Of a stretch of DNA of 64,000 nt, positions 1-8,874 are shown piece after piece. This DNA comes from Chitinophagales bacterium (lineage in GTDB: Bacteria > Bacteroidota > Bacteroidia > Chitinophagales > Saprospiraceae), in contig JAAFJY010000011.1 of assembly GCA_013299105.1 (NCBI GenBank), forward strand, positions 62,001 to 126,000, written 5' to 3'. The position numbers were made by a program, and so were the translations under genes. The stretch's first letter is position 1. Each line of letters starts with the position of its first letter. The notes under the pieces are model-generated. The model saw only the letters and a program-made list of their open reading frames with translations. It was not told the DNA's origin and made no database searches.

Positions 1-1741
1 ACACGCGCCGGAAATCGACCCTTTCGCCAGTGCCAAAATCACCGTAGTGAGGGGAGCCGCCAGTGTGCGTTACGGGGCCGATGCGTTGGGCGGCGTGTTG
101 CTGTTCGAACCACAAGCGATCCGCAGCGCCAAAGGCTTGGGTGGAGAGTTGCAAATGCAAGGTTTCAGCAATGGGCGCGGTGGCGTTGCTTCGGGCATGC
201 TCGAAGGCCGTTTGAGCGAGAAATTACCTTTGTCGGGCAGGGTCCAAGGTACCCTCAAGCGCCAAGGCAACTTGCAAACCCCCGATTACTTCCTCAACAA
301 CACGGGCCTGAGCGAAAGCAATTTCTCCTGGACCACCAGGTACCAACCCAAGCGCGGCTTTGTCGAAACCTATTACTCGCGTTTTTACAACCAATTGGGC
401 ATCTTGAGTGACGCACACATTGGCAATTTGACAGACTTGCAAAACGCCATTGATCGTGGCCGACCCTTGAGCGATGGACAATTTTCTTACGACTTGAACC
501 GACCACAACAGCGCATTTTGCACGAGTTGGTCAAGCTGAAAGGAGCGCATGAACTGAAACAAGGCCAAGTGAGTTTTCAAGTGAGCCGCCAGTTCAACCG
601 CAGGCAGGAATACGACTCGCACCGCCGCTTCAACCCCCTGCCCGAAACCCTGGATGAGCCCAGTATCGAGTTTGAACTGACTACTTGGGCGGCTGAATTG
701 GCCTGGGAGTACCGCCGCAAACACTGGCGAGGCTCCACGGGACTGAGCAGCCAGCACCAGCGCAATACCACTGATCGGGGAGCTTTGTTGCCCAATTACC
801 AAAACCTGGACTGGGGCATTTTCTGGACCGAAAGCTGGCGCAAAAACGAAAATCCCTGGCAGGTAGAATTCGGCTTTCGCTACGACCAACGGCGTTTAGA
901 AACCAGCACCCAGGGCAATCGGGTCTTGGAGGAAGACCGCAATTTTTCCGGTTTTTCGGGCAACATGGGTGCTGTTTACCATTTTTCGCCCAGTTTTTTG
1001 TTGCGCTACCAGCTTGGCACGGCCTGGCGCTCGCCGCATGTGAGCGAGCTGTTCAGCAATGGGGTGCACCACGGTACGGCCAGTTTTGAAACGGGCAATG
1101 CCAGTTTGCAGGCCGAGAGGGCCCTCAAACAAGGCTTGAGCCTGGAATGGAAAGCCCAAAATCGCCAGCACAGCGCCAACTTGAGCTTGTACTACAACGT
1201 GATCAATGACTTCATTTACCTCGAACCCCAAGCCCGACCCCAATTGACCATTCGGGGAGCTTTCCCGGCTTTTGCTTACGCCCAAAACGACGCCCGCATC
1301 ATGGGCCTGGATTGGACCGCGCAAGTGGACCTGGGCAAGGGCTGGTTTCTGGAGCAACGCCTGGCCCTGATCAATGGCTGGAACCGCAACCTGAACGATT
1401 ACCTCGTGTACATGCCGCCCCTGCGCCTGGAACAAGGGCTGCGCTGGTATTTCAAGGCCCAAAAAGAACAAGAACAAAAAGCCTTTGTGCGCATCAACGC
1501 CCAATGGACCGCCCGGCAAAACATGGCACCAGACACCGATTTTGCCCCACCCCCAGCAGGCTATTTCAGGCTGGATGCGGAGCTTTTTTATCCTTTGAAA
1601 GTGGGTAAACAAAACTGGGAAATGGGCTTGTCGGCCTTCAACTTGCTGAATACTCGCTACCGTGACTACCTGGACCGCCTGCGCTATTTCGCCCAGGCCC
1701 CCGGCAGAAATGTGGCTTTAAGACTGAAAATACCTTTTTAA
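1..1741 (+). CDS. TonB-dependent receptor, 5'-truncated by the window edge
   Basis: This is the C-terminal part (about 579 residues) of an outer-membrane TonB-dependent receptor. The reading frame is open from base 2, so the true start lies upstream. The first visible residues are the end of the plug domain, with the conserved RGAASVRYGADALGGV segment. The rest is a beta-barrel of alternating aromatic strands, and the chain ends in a C-terminal Phe (RLKIPF), the usual barrel assembly signal. Such receptors import iron complexes, cobalamin, metals or glycans using the proton motive force. The substrate cannot be read from this part. Two related lipoproteins follow on the same strand and are likely co-transcribed partners. 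Family assignment is firm; substrate is unknown. Confidence 0.93.
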   Translation, partial: HAPEIDPFASAKITVVRGAASVRYGADALGGVLLFEPQAIRSAKGLGGELQMQGFSNGRGGVASGMLEGRLSEKLPLSGRVQGTLKRQGNLQTPDYFLNNTGLSESNFSWTTRYQPKRGFVETYYSRFYNQLGILSDAHIGNLTDLQNAIDRGRPLSDGQFSYDLNRPQQRILHELVKLKGAHELKQGQVSFQVSRQFNRRQEYDSHRRFNPLPETLDEPSIEFELTTWAAELAWEYRRKHWRGSTGLSSQHQRNTTDRGALLPNYQNLDWGIFWTESWRKNENPWQVEFGFRYDQRRLETSTQGNRVLEEDRNFSGFSGNMGAVYHFSPSFLLRYQLGTAWRSPHVSELFSNGVHHGTASFETGNASLQAERALKQGLSLEWKAQNRQHSANLSLYYNVINDFIYLEPQARPQLTIRGAFPAFAYAQNDARIMGLDWTAQVDLGKGWFLEQRLALINGWNRNLNDYLVYMPPLRLEQGLRWYFKAQKEQEQKAFVRINAQWTARQNMAPDTDFAPPPAGYFRLDAELFYPLKVGKQNWEMGLSAFNLLNTRYRDYLDRLRYFAQAPGRNVALRLKIPF

Positions 1742-1819
1742 GTTGAGAAGTGGAGAGGTTGAGGAGTTGAGAAGAAAGAGCTCTGGCACTCAACTTCTAA
1801 ACTACTCAACTACTCAACC
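1742..1819 (+). repeat. TTGA-rich hairpin array (family C, site 1)
   Basis: Purine-rich units of the type GTTGAGAAG start directly after the receptor stop codon. Pyrimidine-rich inverted units (CTACTCAAC) follow about 40 bp later, so the two arms can fold on each other. Six more sites of the same kind occur in the window, each directly after a stop codon. Confidence 0.7.
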
Positions 1820-1838
1820 AATTTAAAACTTACCAACC

Positions 1839-2381
1839 ATGCAAATCAAACACTTGAGATTGCTCCCCGTACTCCTCCTTTCCCTGACCCTTTGGAGTTG
1901 TGAAGGCGACGATGACGATGGTGGCGACAATGAAGAAGAACTGATCACCACTGTAGAATTGACTGCAATTGGAGGCGGCGCCACGCTGACTGCTAAAGTA
2001 GAAGACCTGGATGGAGAAGGTGGCAAAGCTCCTACGGGCACCCCTCTCAATTTGAAAGCCAATACGGACTATACCATGAACGTCCGTTTTCTGGATGCCA
2101 GCAAGGCCCCTGTTGAGGACATCACCCTCGAAGTGAAGACCGAAGCAGACGAACACTTGGTGTGTTATACCCCAAGTGGAGCGATGACCGCGCTTGACAT
2201 TCAAGACAAAGACAGCAAAGGTGCCAACCTCGGCCTGCAAACCAAATTTAAAACTGGCGCTACTGGCGCAGGCACCTTGTTGTTGAGCCTCAAGCATAAG
2301 CCCACCAAAACCAATGCCAATCCTTGCTCCACTGGTGAAACCGACGTACAGGTTACGTTCAATGTCAGTGTGAGTAATTAA
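1839..2381 (+). CDS. Lipoprotein downstream of TonB receptor (paralogue 1)
   Basis: The product is a 180-residue lipoprotein. It has an SPII signal with lipobox LWSC (Cys21), followed by a strongly acidic stretch (EGDDDDGGDNEEE) of the kind seen on many Bacteroidota surface lipoproteins. The mature part is beta-rich and has no catalytic motif that I recognise. It is clearly related to the lipoprotein at 2631-3179: both have an ED-x-DG-x-GG/GP-x-x-P segment, an LKxNTxYT segment and a P-x-x-DIT segment in the same order. Lipoproteins of this layout often sit beside TonB receptors, so a role in substrate capture for the upstream receptor is a reasonable inference. No function is shown by the sequence itself. 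Confidence 0.85.
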   Translation: MQIKHLRLLPVLLLSLTLWSCEGDDDDGGDNEEELITTVELTAIGGGATLTAKVEDLDGEGGKAPTGTPLNLKANTDYTMNVRFLDASKAPVEDITLEVKTEADEHLVCYTPSGAMTALDIQDKDSKGANLGLQTKFKTGATGAGTLLLSLKHKPTKTNANPCSTGETDVQVTFNVSVSN

Positions 2382-2383
2382 AT

Positions 2384-2516
2384 GTTTGAGCTAAAATAAG
2401 GTAAACAAATTTGCTTTTGAGGTTTAGCAAAAAAAGAACACAAATCCTTTCAGGCATTTGCTTATCTTTTTTCACTAAACCCAAATCCGTTTACCTTATT
2501 TTTTTACGCTCTCTAA
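2384..2516 (+). repeat. Long-hairpin repeat, family A copy 1
   Basis: An element of about 133 bp with imperfect terminal inverted repeats (TTTGAGCTAAAATAAGG at the left, CCTTATTTTTTTACGCTC at the right). Nested inner arms GGTTTAGCAAAAAAAGA and TCTTTTTTCACTAAACC pair with each other, and the tip has CAAAT paired with ATTTG. It begins two bases after the stop codon of the preceding lipoprotein gene. Related copies are at 37425-37560, 48780-48916 and, inverted and internally deleted, at 58441-58514. There is no ORF inside, so it would be a non-autonomous (MITE-like) or REP-like element. Confidence 0.85.
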
Positions 2517-2543
2517 GAGCCAATACTTACTCAGGTAATTTGA

Positions 2544-2573
2544 GGTCGGGGAATGTTTCTCCGGCCTTTTTTT
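2544..2573 (+). terminator. Intrinsic terminator
   Basis: The stem GGTCGGGG pairs with CTCCGGCC across a 7-base loop, with a run of seven T directly after it. It would end the receptor-lipoprotein transcript before the second lipoprotein gene. That gene has a candidate promoter of its own (TTG at 2575, TAACTTAG at 2598). Confidence 0.75.
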
Positions 2574-2630
2574 GTTGCTTTTTTGGGAGAAAATGCGTAA
2601 CTTAGTCTCCAACCTAAAACACCTGAAGCC

Positions 2631-3179
2631 ATGAAAATCAGTTTTTTACAACTTTTGGCCATGCTATTATTGGGCCTGGGCCTCAACACTTGTGGCCCAG
2701 TGGACCCTGAACCGGAACAAGCCTTGCCGGTCACCATCATAGAGCTGACGGTCAGCAGCCCTACGCGAACGGACATCGTCAAAGCCGAAGACCGCGATGG
2801 AATTGGGCCACAAAAACCGGTGGTGGAGGCCATTGTGCTCAAACCCAATACCAATTATACTGTAGAGCTCACCTTGTATGATGGTACCCAAAACCCCAAA
2901 GACGACATTACCAGGGATTTTCAACAACAAGGGTCCTACTATGTGATTTGTTATCGATCAGAGGGGAAAATGCCACCGGTACAAGTTACTGACCAAGACA
3001 TCGACAAAAAGCCCCTGGGCTTGAAATTCTCTTTTGCTACCGGGGCCACAACTGGTACGGGAGATTTATATACCGAAATACGTTTCAAACCAGATAAACG
3101 ACTCGACAATATCTGTACCAATACCTTTGGCAAAGACCTGGTTTTAGACATCCGGTTTGGAACGATCATCAGTCGGTAG
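2631..3179 (+). CDS. Lipoprotein downstream of TonB receptor (paralogue 2)
   Basis: A 182-residue lipoprotein with lipobox LNTC (Cys21). It repeats the layout of the lipoprotein at 1839-2381: ED-R-DG-x-GPQKP, then VLKPNTNYTVEL, then PKDDIT, then a VICYRS segment that matches HLVCYTPS in the paralogue. The pair looks like a tandem duplication that was later separated by the family A repeat and a terminator. A weak promoter match (TTG-N20-TAACTTAG at 2575-2605) suggests separate expression. The function is unknown; partnership with the TonB receptor is inferred from position only. Confidence 0.85.
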   Translation: MKISFLQLLAMLLLGLGLNTCGPVDPEPEQALPVTIIELTVSSPTRTDIVKAEDRDGIGPQKPVVEAIVLKPNTNYTVELTLYDGTQNPKDDITRDFQQQGSYYVICYRSEGKMPPVQVTDQDIDKKPLGLKFSFATGATTGTGDLYTEIRFKPDKRLDNICTNTFGKDLVLDIRFGTIISR

Positions 3180-3569
3180 GAGAAGCGTTTAGAGATTGAG
3201 AGGTTGAAGTGTAAAACGCAGCGCTCAACATCTCAACCTCTTTCAGCGCAAAAGTTGTCAAAATGGGAATGTTAAAAATTCTTGTAAATACGTTGTTTTT
3301 GTATATTTTTTAATATTTTTCGAAAAAAACAAAGTCAAAGCATTGAAATTTTACTTTTTTGCAAAATATTTGCATTGCCCGTTGAAAATCCTTTCAGCTT
3401 CCACATTCCATTCAGCGCTTATAAAAAGCGGTCTCTAACTTTTTCGATACTGCCTTGCCCATTTTCATTTGACCATTGACTGGTCAGATGAACTGCTGTT
3501 TTTTTAACTTTGAACTAAGCCCCAACAAGAATTTACGGTTTACATTTTATCAACAAAACAGCGATTAGT
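3180..3569. other. Intergenic region with TTGA hairpin and AT-rich leader
   Basis: No gene is seen. At 3191-3243 there is a family C TTGA hairpin (GAGGTTGA pairing with TCAACCTC followed by TTT), 11 bases after the preceding stop, which could act as a weak terminator. A strongly AT-rich tract follows at about 3260-3375 and contains the near-palindrome TGCAAAATATTTGCA. At 3466-3490 an inverted repeat (CATTTGACCA and TGGTCAGATG, 5-base loop) lies about 80 bases before the next start codon and could be an operator or leader hairpin. Confidence 0.5.
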
Positions 3570-6152
3570 ATGAAGTTTTCGTTCCGAAACACTGTGTTAA
3601 TGTTGGCCCTGTTTTTGGGCACAAATGGCCTTTTTGCCCAGCCCTGGGCTGACCTTATGACCAAGGGTGACAAAGAGAGTTTTCAACAAGCCAAAACCCA
3701 ATTCAAAGAATTCTGGAAGGACAAAAATCCAGAGAAAGGCAAGGGTTTCAAAGCTTTTTTGCGCTGGGAGTACTACTGGGAACAGCGTTTGATGCCCGAC
3801 GGATCACTCCCCAAAGCAGGAACTTCCGAAAGTAATTTTCAAGCCTATCAAGCTGCCGCTGCTCCTGCGCTTACGCCAAGCGGTACTTGGGCCTCAATGG
3901 GGCCGACCAGCTCCACTGGAGGCTATGCGGGCATTGGTCGCCTCAATTCCATCGCTTTTGACCCCAGCAACAGCTCCATCATTTACGCAGGTGCTGCCGG
4001 GGGCGGGGTATGGAAAACCACCAATGGAGGTACCAGTTGGAGCCCACTGACCGATACCCAAAACAGCCTGGGTGTATCGGCGATTCTGGTGGACCCAAGC
4101 AACCCCAACACCGTGTATGTGGCTACTGGCGACGGCGATGGCCGCGACTCCCCATCTACAGGTATTTTGAAATCAACGGATGGCGGGGCCACTTGGTCCA
4201 CGACTGGTTTGAACTGGCTTCGCTCGGATGTGCGGTACATCCGCCGTTTATTACGCCACCCATCCAATGCCAACATGCTGGTAGCAGCTACTTCAATTGG
4301 TATGTATTATAGCCTTGATGCGGGTGCTACTTGGACCCAAGCAGTGGCCGGCAACTTCTTTGACGCCGAGTTCCAGCCGGGTTCTACGGGTACTTTTTAT
4401 GCTACTGCCGCCACTACGGCCAACCTCGGCCAGGTTTTCCGCTCTACGGACAATGCTGTGTCTTGGACCCAGGTACACTCTCTAGCCAATTCCAACCGTG
4501 CAGCAATTACCGTTTCGGCAGCCAATGCCAATTTCGTAGGGGTAGTTTATTCCAAGTCTGCGGACAGCGGCTTCAATGGATTTTACAGCTCGGTAGATGG
4601 TGGTGGAGCCTGGTCTTTGAAGGCCAGCACCCCCAACCTTCTGGGCTGGAATGCCACTGGCAACGACGCGGGCGGCCAAGGTTGGTATGACCTTTGCCTG
4701 GTAGCCGATCCCACCAATGCCAACACCATTTACCTGGGTGGCGTGAATACCTGGAAATCGACCAACGGTGGCACCAGCTGGACCATCAATACCATGTGGA
4801 CTTCTTCGGGTTCGGTGCCAGTGGTACACGCTGACAAGCACGATTTGGTATTCCAAAACAACACCACTTTATTCCAAGCCAACGATGGCGGCATCTACAA
4901 AACCACCAATGGTGGTACTTCTTGGACCGATTTGACCAATACCATGGCCATCAGCCAATTGTACCGCATCGGGGTAGCTCAAACCAACTCGGCGGTGATC
5001 GGTGGTTTGCAAGACAATGGTACCAAGCTGCGCAGCACCACTGGTACTTGGGCTGACCGCCTGGGTGGCGACGGAATGGATTGTGCCATCAACCCAACCA
5101 ATGCCAACTACATGTACGGTGAGTTGTACTACGGCGACATTTACCGCTCGATCAACGGGGGAAGTACTTTTTCTTCAATCAAACCCAACACTACCGAAGA
5201 AGGGGCTTGGGTAACGCCATTCGCTATCGCTCCAAGCGCAACAGCGACCATTTATTTGGGTTACAAAAACGTGTTCAAATCCACTAACAATGGTACCAAG
5301 TGGACCCGCATGACCAATGGTTTCACGGGAGGTTTGAACATTCGCGCCTTGTCGGTGGCTCCCAACAATGCAAATACCGTTTACCTGAGCACCGATGCCG
5401 ACCTTTCGGGGGGGAACCGCTTTTTCCGCTCCACCAACGGTGCTTCTTCGTTCACTACAATGACCAATCCCGCTTCGGCTGGCCGCATCAACTCGATCGC
5501 CATCGACAATACCAATGCCAACAATGTTTGGGTGGCGGTGAGTGGCTATAACACGGGTTCCAAGGTTTATAAGTCAACCGACGGCGGCAGTACTTGGACC
5601 AATATCTCTGGTACTTTGCCCAATATTCCCGCCAACTGTGTGACCTTCTGGAACGGCAGCAACGGTGGTATTTACCTGGGCATGGACGTAGGAGTGTACT
5701 ACCGCGACAACAGCATGAGCGATTGGGTATTGTTCAACGCCAGTCTGCCCAATGTGGAAATTGCCGACCTGGAAATCCAGTACAGCCTGGGCAAATTGCG
5801 TGCAGCAACCTACGGCCGTGGCGTATGGGAATCTGACCTGTATGGCACCACTCCCTTCCAGGCACCTGAGCTTTCGGCGGTGTTGAAAAATGACGATTTG
5901 GCCAAAATGAACTACAAGGTGTATCCCAACCCTGTTCAATCTGAGTTGAGCGTAGAATTTTATGCCGAAAATGCAGGTTCTACCCGCTTGTTGCTGATCG
6001 ACCGCTTGGGCCGCCAAACCGAGAAGGTACACCAAGTAGACGTAGTAAAAGGCTTCAACAAAGTCGTAATTGACATCCGCGACCTGCCAACTGGCGTATA
6101 CTACCTCAGCAATGGCATGGGCAAGTCGATGAGTTTCATCAAAACGGAGTAA
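3570..6152 (+). CDS. Secreted BNR/sortilin-like repeat protein with T9SS sorting domain
   Basis: An 860-residue exported protein. It has an N-terminal signal peptide ending near FAQ (residue 24) and then a long beta-propeller region. That region carries at least ten Asp-box/BNR-type units such as WKTTNGGTSW, LKSTDGGATW, YKTTNGGTSW and YKSTDGGSTW. The C-terminal 75 residues or so form a type IX secretion sorting domain: it starts at YKVYPNPVQSELSVEF and contains LPTGVYYL. The protein should therefore cross the outer membrane by T9SS and stay attached or be released. BNR folds occur in sialidases, sortilins and adhesins, but no sialidase active-site set is evident, so binding or surface adhesion is as likely as hydrolysis. 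A strong terminator follows. Confidence 0.9.
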   Translation: MKFSFRNTVLMLALFLGTNGLFAQPWADLMTKGDKESFQQAKTQFKEFWKDKNPEKGKGFKAFLRWEYYWEQRLMPDGSLPKAGTSESNFQAYQAAAAPALTPSGTWASMGPTSSTGGYAGIGRLNSIAFDPSNSSIIYAGAAGGGVWKTTNGGTSWSPLTDTQNSLGVSAILVDPSNPNTVYVATGDGDGRDSPSTGILKSTDGGATWSTTGLNWLRSDVRYIRRLLRHPSNANMLVAATSIGMYYSLDAGATWTQAVAGNFFDAEFQPGSTGTFYATAATTANLGQVFRSTDNAVSWTQVHSLANSNRAAITVSAANANFVGVVYSKSADSGFNGFYSSVDGGGAWSLKASTPNLLGWNATGNDAGGQGWYDLCLVADPTNANTIYLGGVNTWKSTNGGTSWTINTMWTSSGSVPVVHADKHDLVFQNNTTLFQANDGGIYKTTNGGTSWTDLTNTMAISQLYRIGVAQTNSAVIGGLQDNGTKLRSTTGTWADRLGGDGMDCAINPTNANYMYGELYYGDIYRSINGGSTFSSIKPNTTEEGAWVTPFAIAPSATATIYLGYKNVFKSTNNGTKWTRMTNGFTGGLNIRALSVAPNNANTVYLSTDADLSGGNRFFRSTNGASSFTTMTNPASAGRINSIAIDNTNANNVWVAVSGYNTGSKVYKSTDGGSTWTNISGTLPNIPANCVTFWNGSNGGIYLGMDVGVYYRDNSMSDWVLFNASLPNVEIADLEIQYSLGKLRAATYGRGVWESDLYGTTPFQAPELSAVLKNDDLAKMNYKVYPNPVQSELSVEFYAENAGSTRLLLIDRLGRQTEKVHQVDVVKGFNKVVIDIRDLPTGVYYLSNGMGKSMSFIKTE

Positions 6153-6185
6153 AAGTTTTGCCTACACCGCTCTTGGTATAAAGTC

Positions 6186-6225
6186 AAAGTGCCGATCCTG
6201 CTTAGTGTCAGGGTCGGCACTTTTT
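6186..6225 (+). terminator. Strong intrinsic terminator
   Basis: AAAGTGCCGATCCTG pairs with CAGGGTCGGCACTTT across a short loop and is followed by T5. It is placed 34 bases after the stop of the BNR protein gene. Confidence 0.9.
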
Positions 6226-6405
6226 GGTTGATCAAGCTTGCTTTTTGTAGCCGAGGTTTAGCATCGACGATAGAAGATGGGCAAGGGCTGAGTTTTTGGC
6301 CGAAATGGGAACGACCTAAACTTTCACGAAAATCAAGAAAAGTGACCTTGCGATTTTTGGAATCAGTATTAACTTCGCCTTTCCGCCAAGGGGCTCAAAT
6401 GAAGT

Positions 6406-6702
6406 CTATGTAACGGTTCAAAAATAAACTTTTCCAGTTTTTGAGACACACGCATGTCAACGTTGCGGTCAACGTCATGCTGGAAATCCGCAAGATAGGG
6501 TTTGAAGTGTGTAAGTGTGAGTTCGGGTGTGGGAGGGCTTCGAACATAAGTTTAGTCCTCCATTTGAAAGCGGGTTTTTTCACACTCACACCCAAACAAA
6601 CACACCCAAACCCAATTTTATCCGTGTTCCAAAAATGGCCTCGCGCAGCGAGGCAACTCAGTTGCGATTTGATAATGTTTATTCGTGGCTTGTTACTATT
6701 AC
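6406..6702 (+). repeat. Modular intergenic repeat, family B copy 1 (long form)
   Basis: An element of about 297 bp. It starts CTATGTAACGGTTCAAAAA, passes through GGTCAACGTCATGCTGGAAA and then a GT-rich arm (GTGTGTAAGTGTGAG) and a CA-rich arm (CACACTCACACCCAAAC). It ends with two triloop hairpins: GCCTCGC-GCA-GCGAGGC at 6638-6654 and GCAAC-TCA-GTTGC directly after. It is nearly identical in plan to the copy at 28673-28960. The right end lies about 20 bases before the start codon of the DUF1080 gene. Confidence 0.9.
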
Positions 6703-6724
6703 AAATCCCTGCAAACCTCAATCC

Positions 6725-7438
6725 ATGAGATCACTTGTCCTTTCTTGTATTTTATTGCTTGGAATACTGGGCAGCAACGCCCTTTTAGCCCAAACCAAAA
6801 TCCGCAAAAATACTTCCCTGCTCAACTTCAAAGACCTCAGCGGCTGGCATGTCGATGTACCTGAAGCGGATAAAAACCCCAAGATCCGCCCTTCCTTCAT
6901 CATCCGCAACGGCATGATGGTGAGCATGGGTAAACCCGAAGGCCACTTGATCACCGACCAGGTTTACCAGAACTATCGCCTGGTAGTCGAGTACCGTTTT
7001 GCGGGCGAAGCTGGCAACTGTGGCATCCTGGTACACGCCTCCAAGCCCCGCCGCTTGTACGGCATGTTTCCACAGTCGATTGAGGTGCAAATGATGCACC
7101 AACACGCGGGCGATTTTTGGGTGATCGGCGAAGACATCGAAGTGAAAGACATGGAAAAATACCGGGGGCCCAAAGCCAATTGGGGTTTTGAAGAAGACAA
7201 AAACCGCCAAATCGTAGCCACCAGCATGGCCGAAAAACCCCTGGGCGAATGGAACCAAACCGTAGTAGAATGCCTAAACGGAGACGTGAAAGTATGGGTG
7301 AATGGCCAAATGGTCAATCACGGCTTCAACTGTACCGTAAATAAAGGCCAGATCGCCCTGCAAGCCGAAGGTGCCGAGGTAGAATTTCGGAAAGTGATGA
7401 TCAGCCCGATTCAGAAATTGTCGGAGAAGGGAAAGTAG
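6725..7438 (+). CDS. DUF1080 / 3-keto-disaccharide hydrolase family protein, secreted
   Basis: A 237-residue exported protein. The chosen ATG gives a clean signal peptide (residues 1-23, ending LLAQ); the open frame runs further upstream only through repeat DNA. The mature part is one jelly-roll domain of the DUF1080 (3-keto-disaccharide hydrolase) family. Typical segments are NFKDLSGWHV near the start, the GNCGILVHASKPRRLYG strand, PQSIEVQMMH, and the late WNQTVVECLNGDVKVWVNG block. Members of this family bind or cleave oxidised (3-keto) glycosides in the periplasm. The gene stands alone between two family B repeats, so context adds nothing on substrate. Confidence 0.88.
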   Translation: MRSLVLSCILLLGILGSNALLAQTKIRKNTSLLNFKDLSGWHVDVPEADKNPKIRPSFIIRNGMMVSMGKPEGHLITDQVYQNYRLVVEYRFAGEAGNCGILVHASKPRRLYGMFPQSIEVQMMHQHAGDFWVIGEDIEVKDMEKYRGPKANWGFEEDKNRQIVATSMAEKPLGEWNQTVVECLNGDVKVWVNGQMVNHGFNCTVNKGQIALQAEGAEVEFRKVMISPIQKLSEKGK

Positions 7439-7480
7439 AGTTGAAAAGTTGAAGGGTTGACATGTTGAAAAGTCAACATT
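7439..7480 (+). repeat. TTGA-rich array (family C, site 3)
   Basis: Units of TTGAAAAG and TTGAAGGG begin at the base after the DUF1080 stop codon and end in TTGAAAAGTCAAC, which can fold with an upstream TTGAC. It has the same position relative to a stop as the other six sites. Confidence 0.65.
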
Positions 7481-7495
7481 GGAGATACTTAGTAA

Positions 7496-7671
7496 TGGGT
7501 TCAAAAATAAAGCTGCCCAATTTTTTAATTGCTAGTTGTCAACATCATGGTCAACGTCATGCTGGAAATCCGCGAAAATCTGCGTCATCTGCGTCATCCG
7601 CGTGCTAAAAATGGCCTCGCGCAGCGAGGCAACGCAGTTACGAATTGGAAAGGTTTATTCGTGGCTTGTCC
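7496..7671 (+). repeat. Family B repeat copy 2 (short form)
   Basis: It shares both ends with the long form (GGTTCAAAAATAAA at the left, GGTTTATTCGTGGCTTGTC at the right) but has a different core. In place of the GT/CA arms it carries iterated ATCCGCGAAAATCTGCG, TCATCTGCG and TCATCCGCG units. The GCCTCGC-GCA-GCGAGGC hairpin is intact. The right end runs into the TAG stop codon of the minus-strand mobA-like gene. Confidence 0.85.
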
Positions 7672-8814
7672 CTAACGGTTTCCAATCCTCCCCAAAGCCA
7701 CTTCCAGCTCCTCCGGCAAATTCACATTGTCTAGGCTTTGCGGGTCTTCGGGTTCCAACAGCGCAATGTCGGAATTGATCAAAGGCTTGCGCGGGCAAGA
7801 ATAGCCCTGGGCCAAAAACTGCAACAAGACCGGATAAGCACGCGGCTCCCAAATGGCCGCCAAAGGCTCTGGAAACTGATCGAAAGGGCTGCGAAAACTG
7901 GTGGCAAGCTTGCTGGCATTGCGCCCCTGCACGAGTTGCTGCAAGTGCTGCGCGCCAAAATGCGGCAAATCGCAGGCCAAAACGACCCAAGCCGCGTCAG
8001 GATGCTGCTGAAAAGCCGATAAAATGGCCCCAAAAGGCCCCAAACCCAAAAAAGCATCGGCAATGGTCGGAAATCCGCTGTGCCATTCCTCCGCTTGCTC
8101 GCTGCGACAGGAAAGGAAGGTTTTTTCACAAAGTCCACTCAACAATTCGGCCAGGTACTCCCTCTGGGGCTTGCCGTGGTAGCTGATGGCTCCTTTGTCT
8201 TGCCCCATGCGCAGGCTTTTGCCGCCCGCCAACACCAGGCCGTAGAGCGGCGCACGCTCGGCCAGCATTGCTGCATCCAGCCAGGAAGCAATGCCTGTAA
8301 CGTCGTTTTCCTGAAAAACCGGAACTTGCTTTTCGCCCAAATGGGCTTGCAAAAAAGGATAAATTTCGCTTTGCCCGGCGGTCAAAATGATGGCCGCCAC
8401 ATCCGTCAGGCGATCCAGTTTTTTTTGCAATGAAGCCTCTTTGCGGGGGTCGATGAACACGATTTGGCGCTGGGCGGTAAAATGATTGCCATTGACCAAA
8501 ACCAAGTCTTGCAAGTTGAACCACTGCCGATGGTGGTGCGGGTTCCATTCGCCCAAAAAATCGAGGCGATGCGGGCCGATTTTGTCGGTGTAAACCTGCT
8601 GGATGCCAGCGGGAATGCCGGGTTCAGGATTTTGCTCGCCCGAATGGTCGGCATCCACATAGCCAATTTTATAGCGATCCTGCAAGTGTTCACTCAAGGC
8701 AAAAGCCAGCTTTTTGATGCTGCCGCAAGGCGCACCAATGAAAGCCCATTCGTGGCGGTGAAATTGCCCCAAGGCCGGGCGGGAAAGTGAGCTGTGTTTT
8801 TTGTGTTTCATCAT
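7672..8814 (-). CDS. MobB-like/MobA fusion, molybdenum cofactor guanylyltransferase
   Basis: A 380-residue two-part cytosolic protein. Residues about 190-375 form a MobA-type nucleotidyltransferase, with LAGGKSLRMGQDKG as the nucleotide-binding signature and VVLACDLPHF as the metal-binding Asp segment. MobA attaches GMP to molybdopterin to make the guanine dinucleotide cofactor. Residues about 20-185 resemble MobB in position and outline, with YVDADH downstream, but the P-loop reads GAPCGSIKK rather than GxxGSGKT. It probably cannot bind GTP in the usual way. MoaD at 31287 is the only other Moco gene in the window. The gene is flanked on both sides by family B repeats, and its stop codon lies at a repeat end. 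Start: tandem ATG codons at 8814 and 8811. Confidence 0.82.
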   Translation of the reverse strand: MMKHKKHSSLSRPALGQFHRHEWAFIGAPCGSIKKLAFALSEHLQDRYKIGYVDADHSGEQNPEPGIPAGIQQVYTDKIGPHRLDFLGEWNPHHHRQWFNLQDLVLVNGNHFTAQRQIVFIDPRKEASLQKKLDRLTDVAAIILTAGQSEIYPFLQAHLGEKQVPVFQENDVTGIASWLDAAMLAERAPLYGLVLAGGKSLRMGQDKGAISYHGKPQREYLAELLSGLCEKTFLSCRSEQAEEWHSGFPTIADAFLGLGPFGAILSAFQQHPDAAWVVLACDLPHFGAQHLQQLVQGRNASKLATSFRSPFDQFPEPLAAIWEPRAYPVLLQFLAQGYSCPRKPLINSDIALLEPEDPQSLDNVNLPEELEVALGRIGNR

Positions 8815-8874
8815 AAAAACTTAGGGAAAGCAGAAGAAATCAGGAACATCAGCGCCGCTGGATGTTGTATTAAG

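Noticed and set aside
3570-6152. Consideration that the BNR protein is a sialidase.
   Set aside because: Asp boxes are present, but no arginine triad, Tyr/Glu pair or RIP motif of sialidases was seen.
6527-6724. A 66-codon upstream extension of the DUF1080 gene.
   Set aside because: It runs through the family B repeat, and the internal ATG at 6725 opens a perfect signal peptide.
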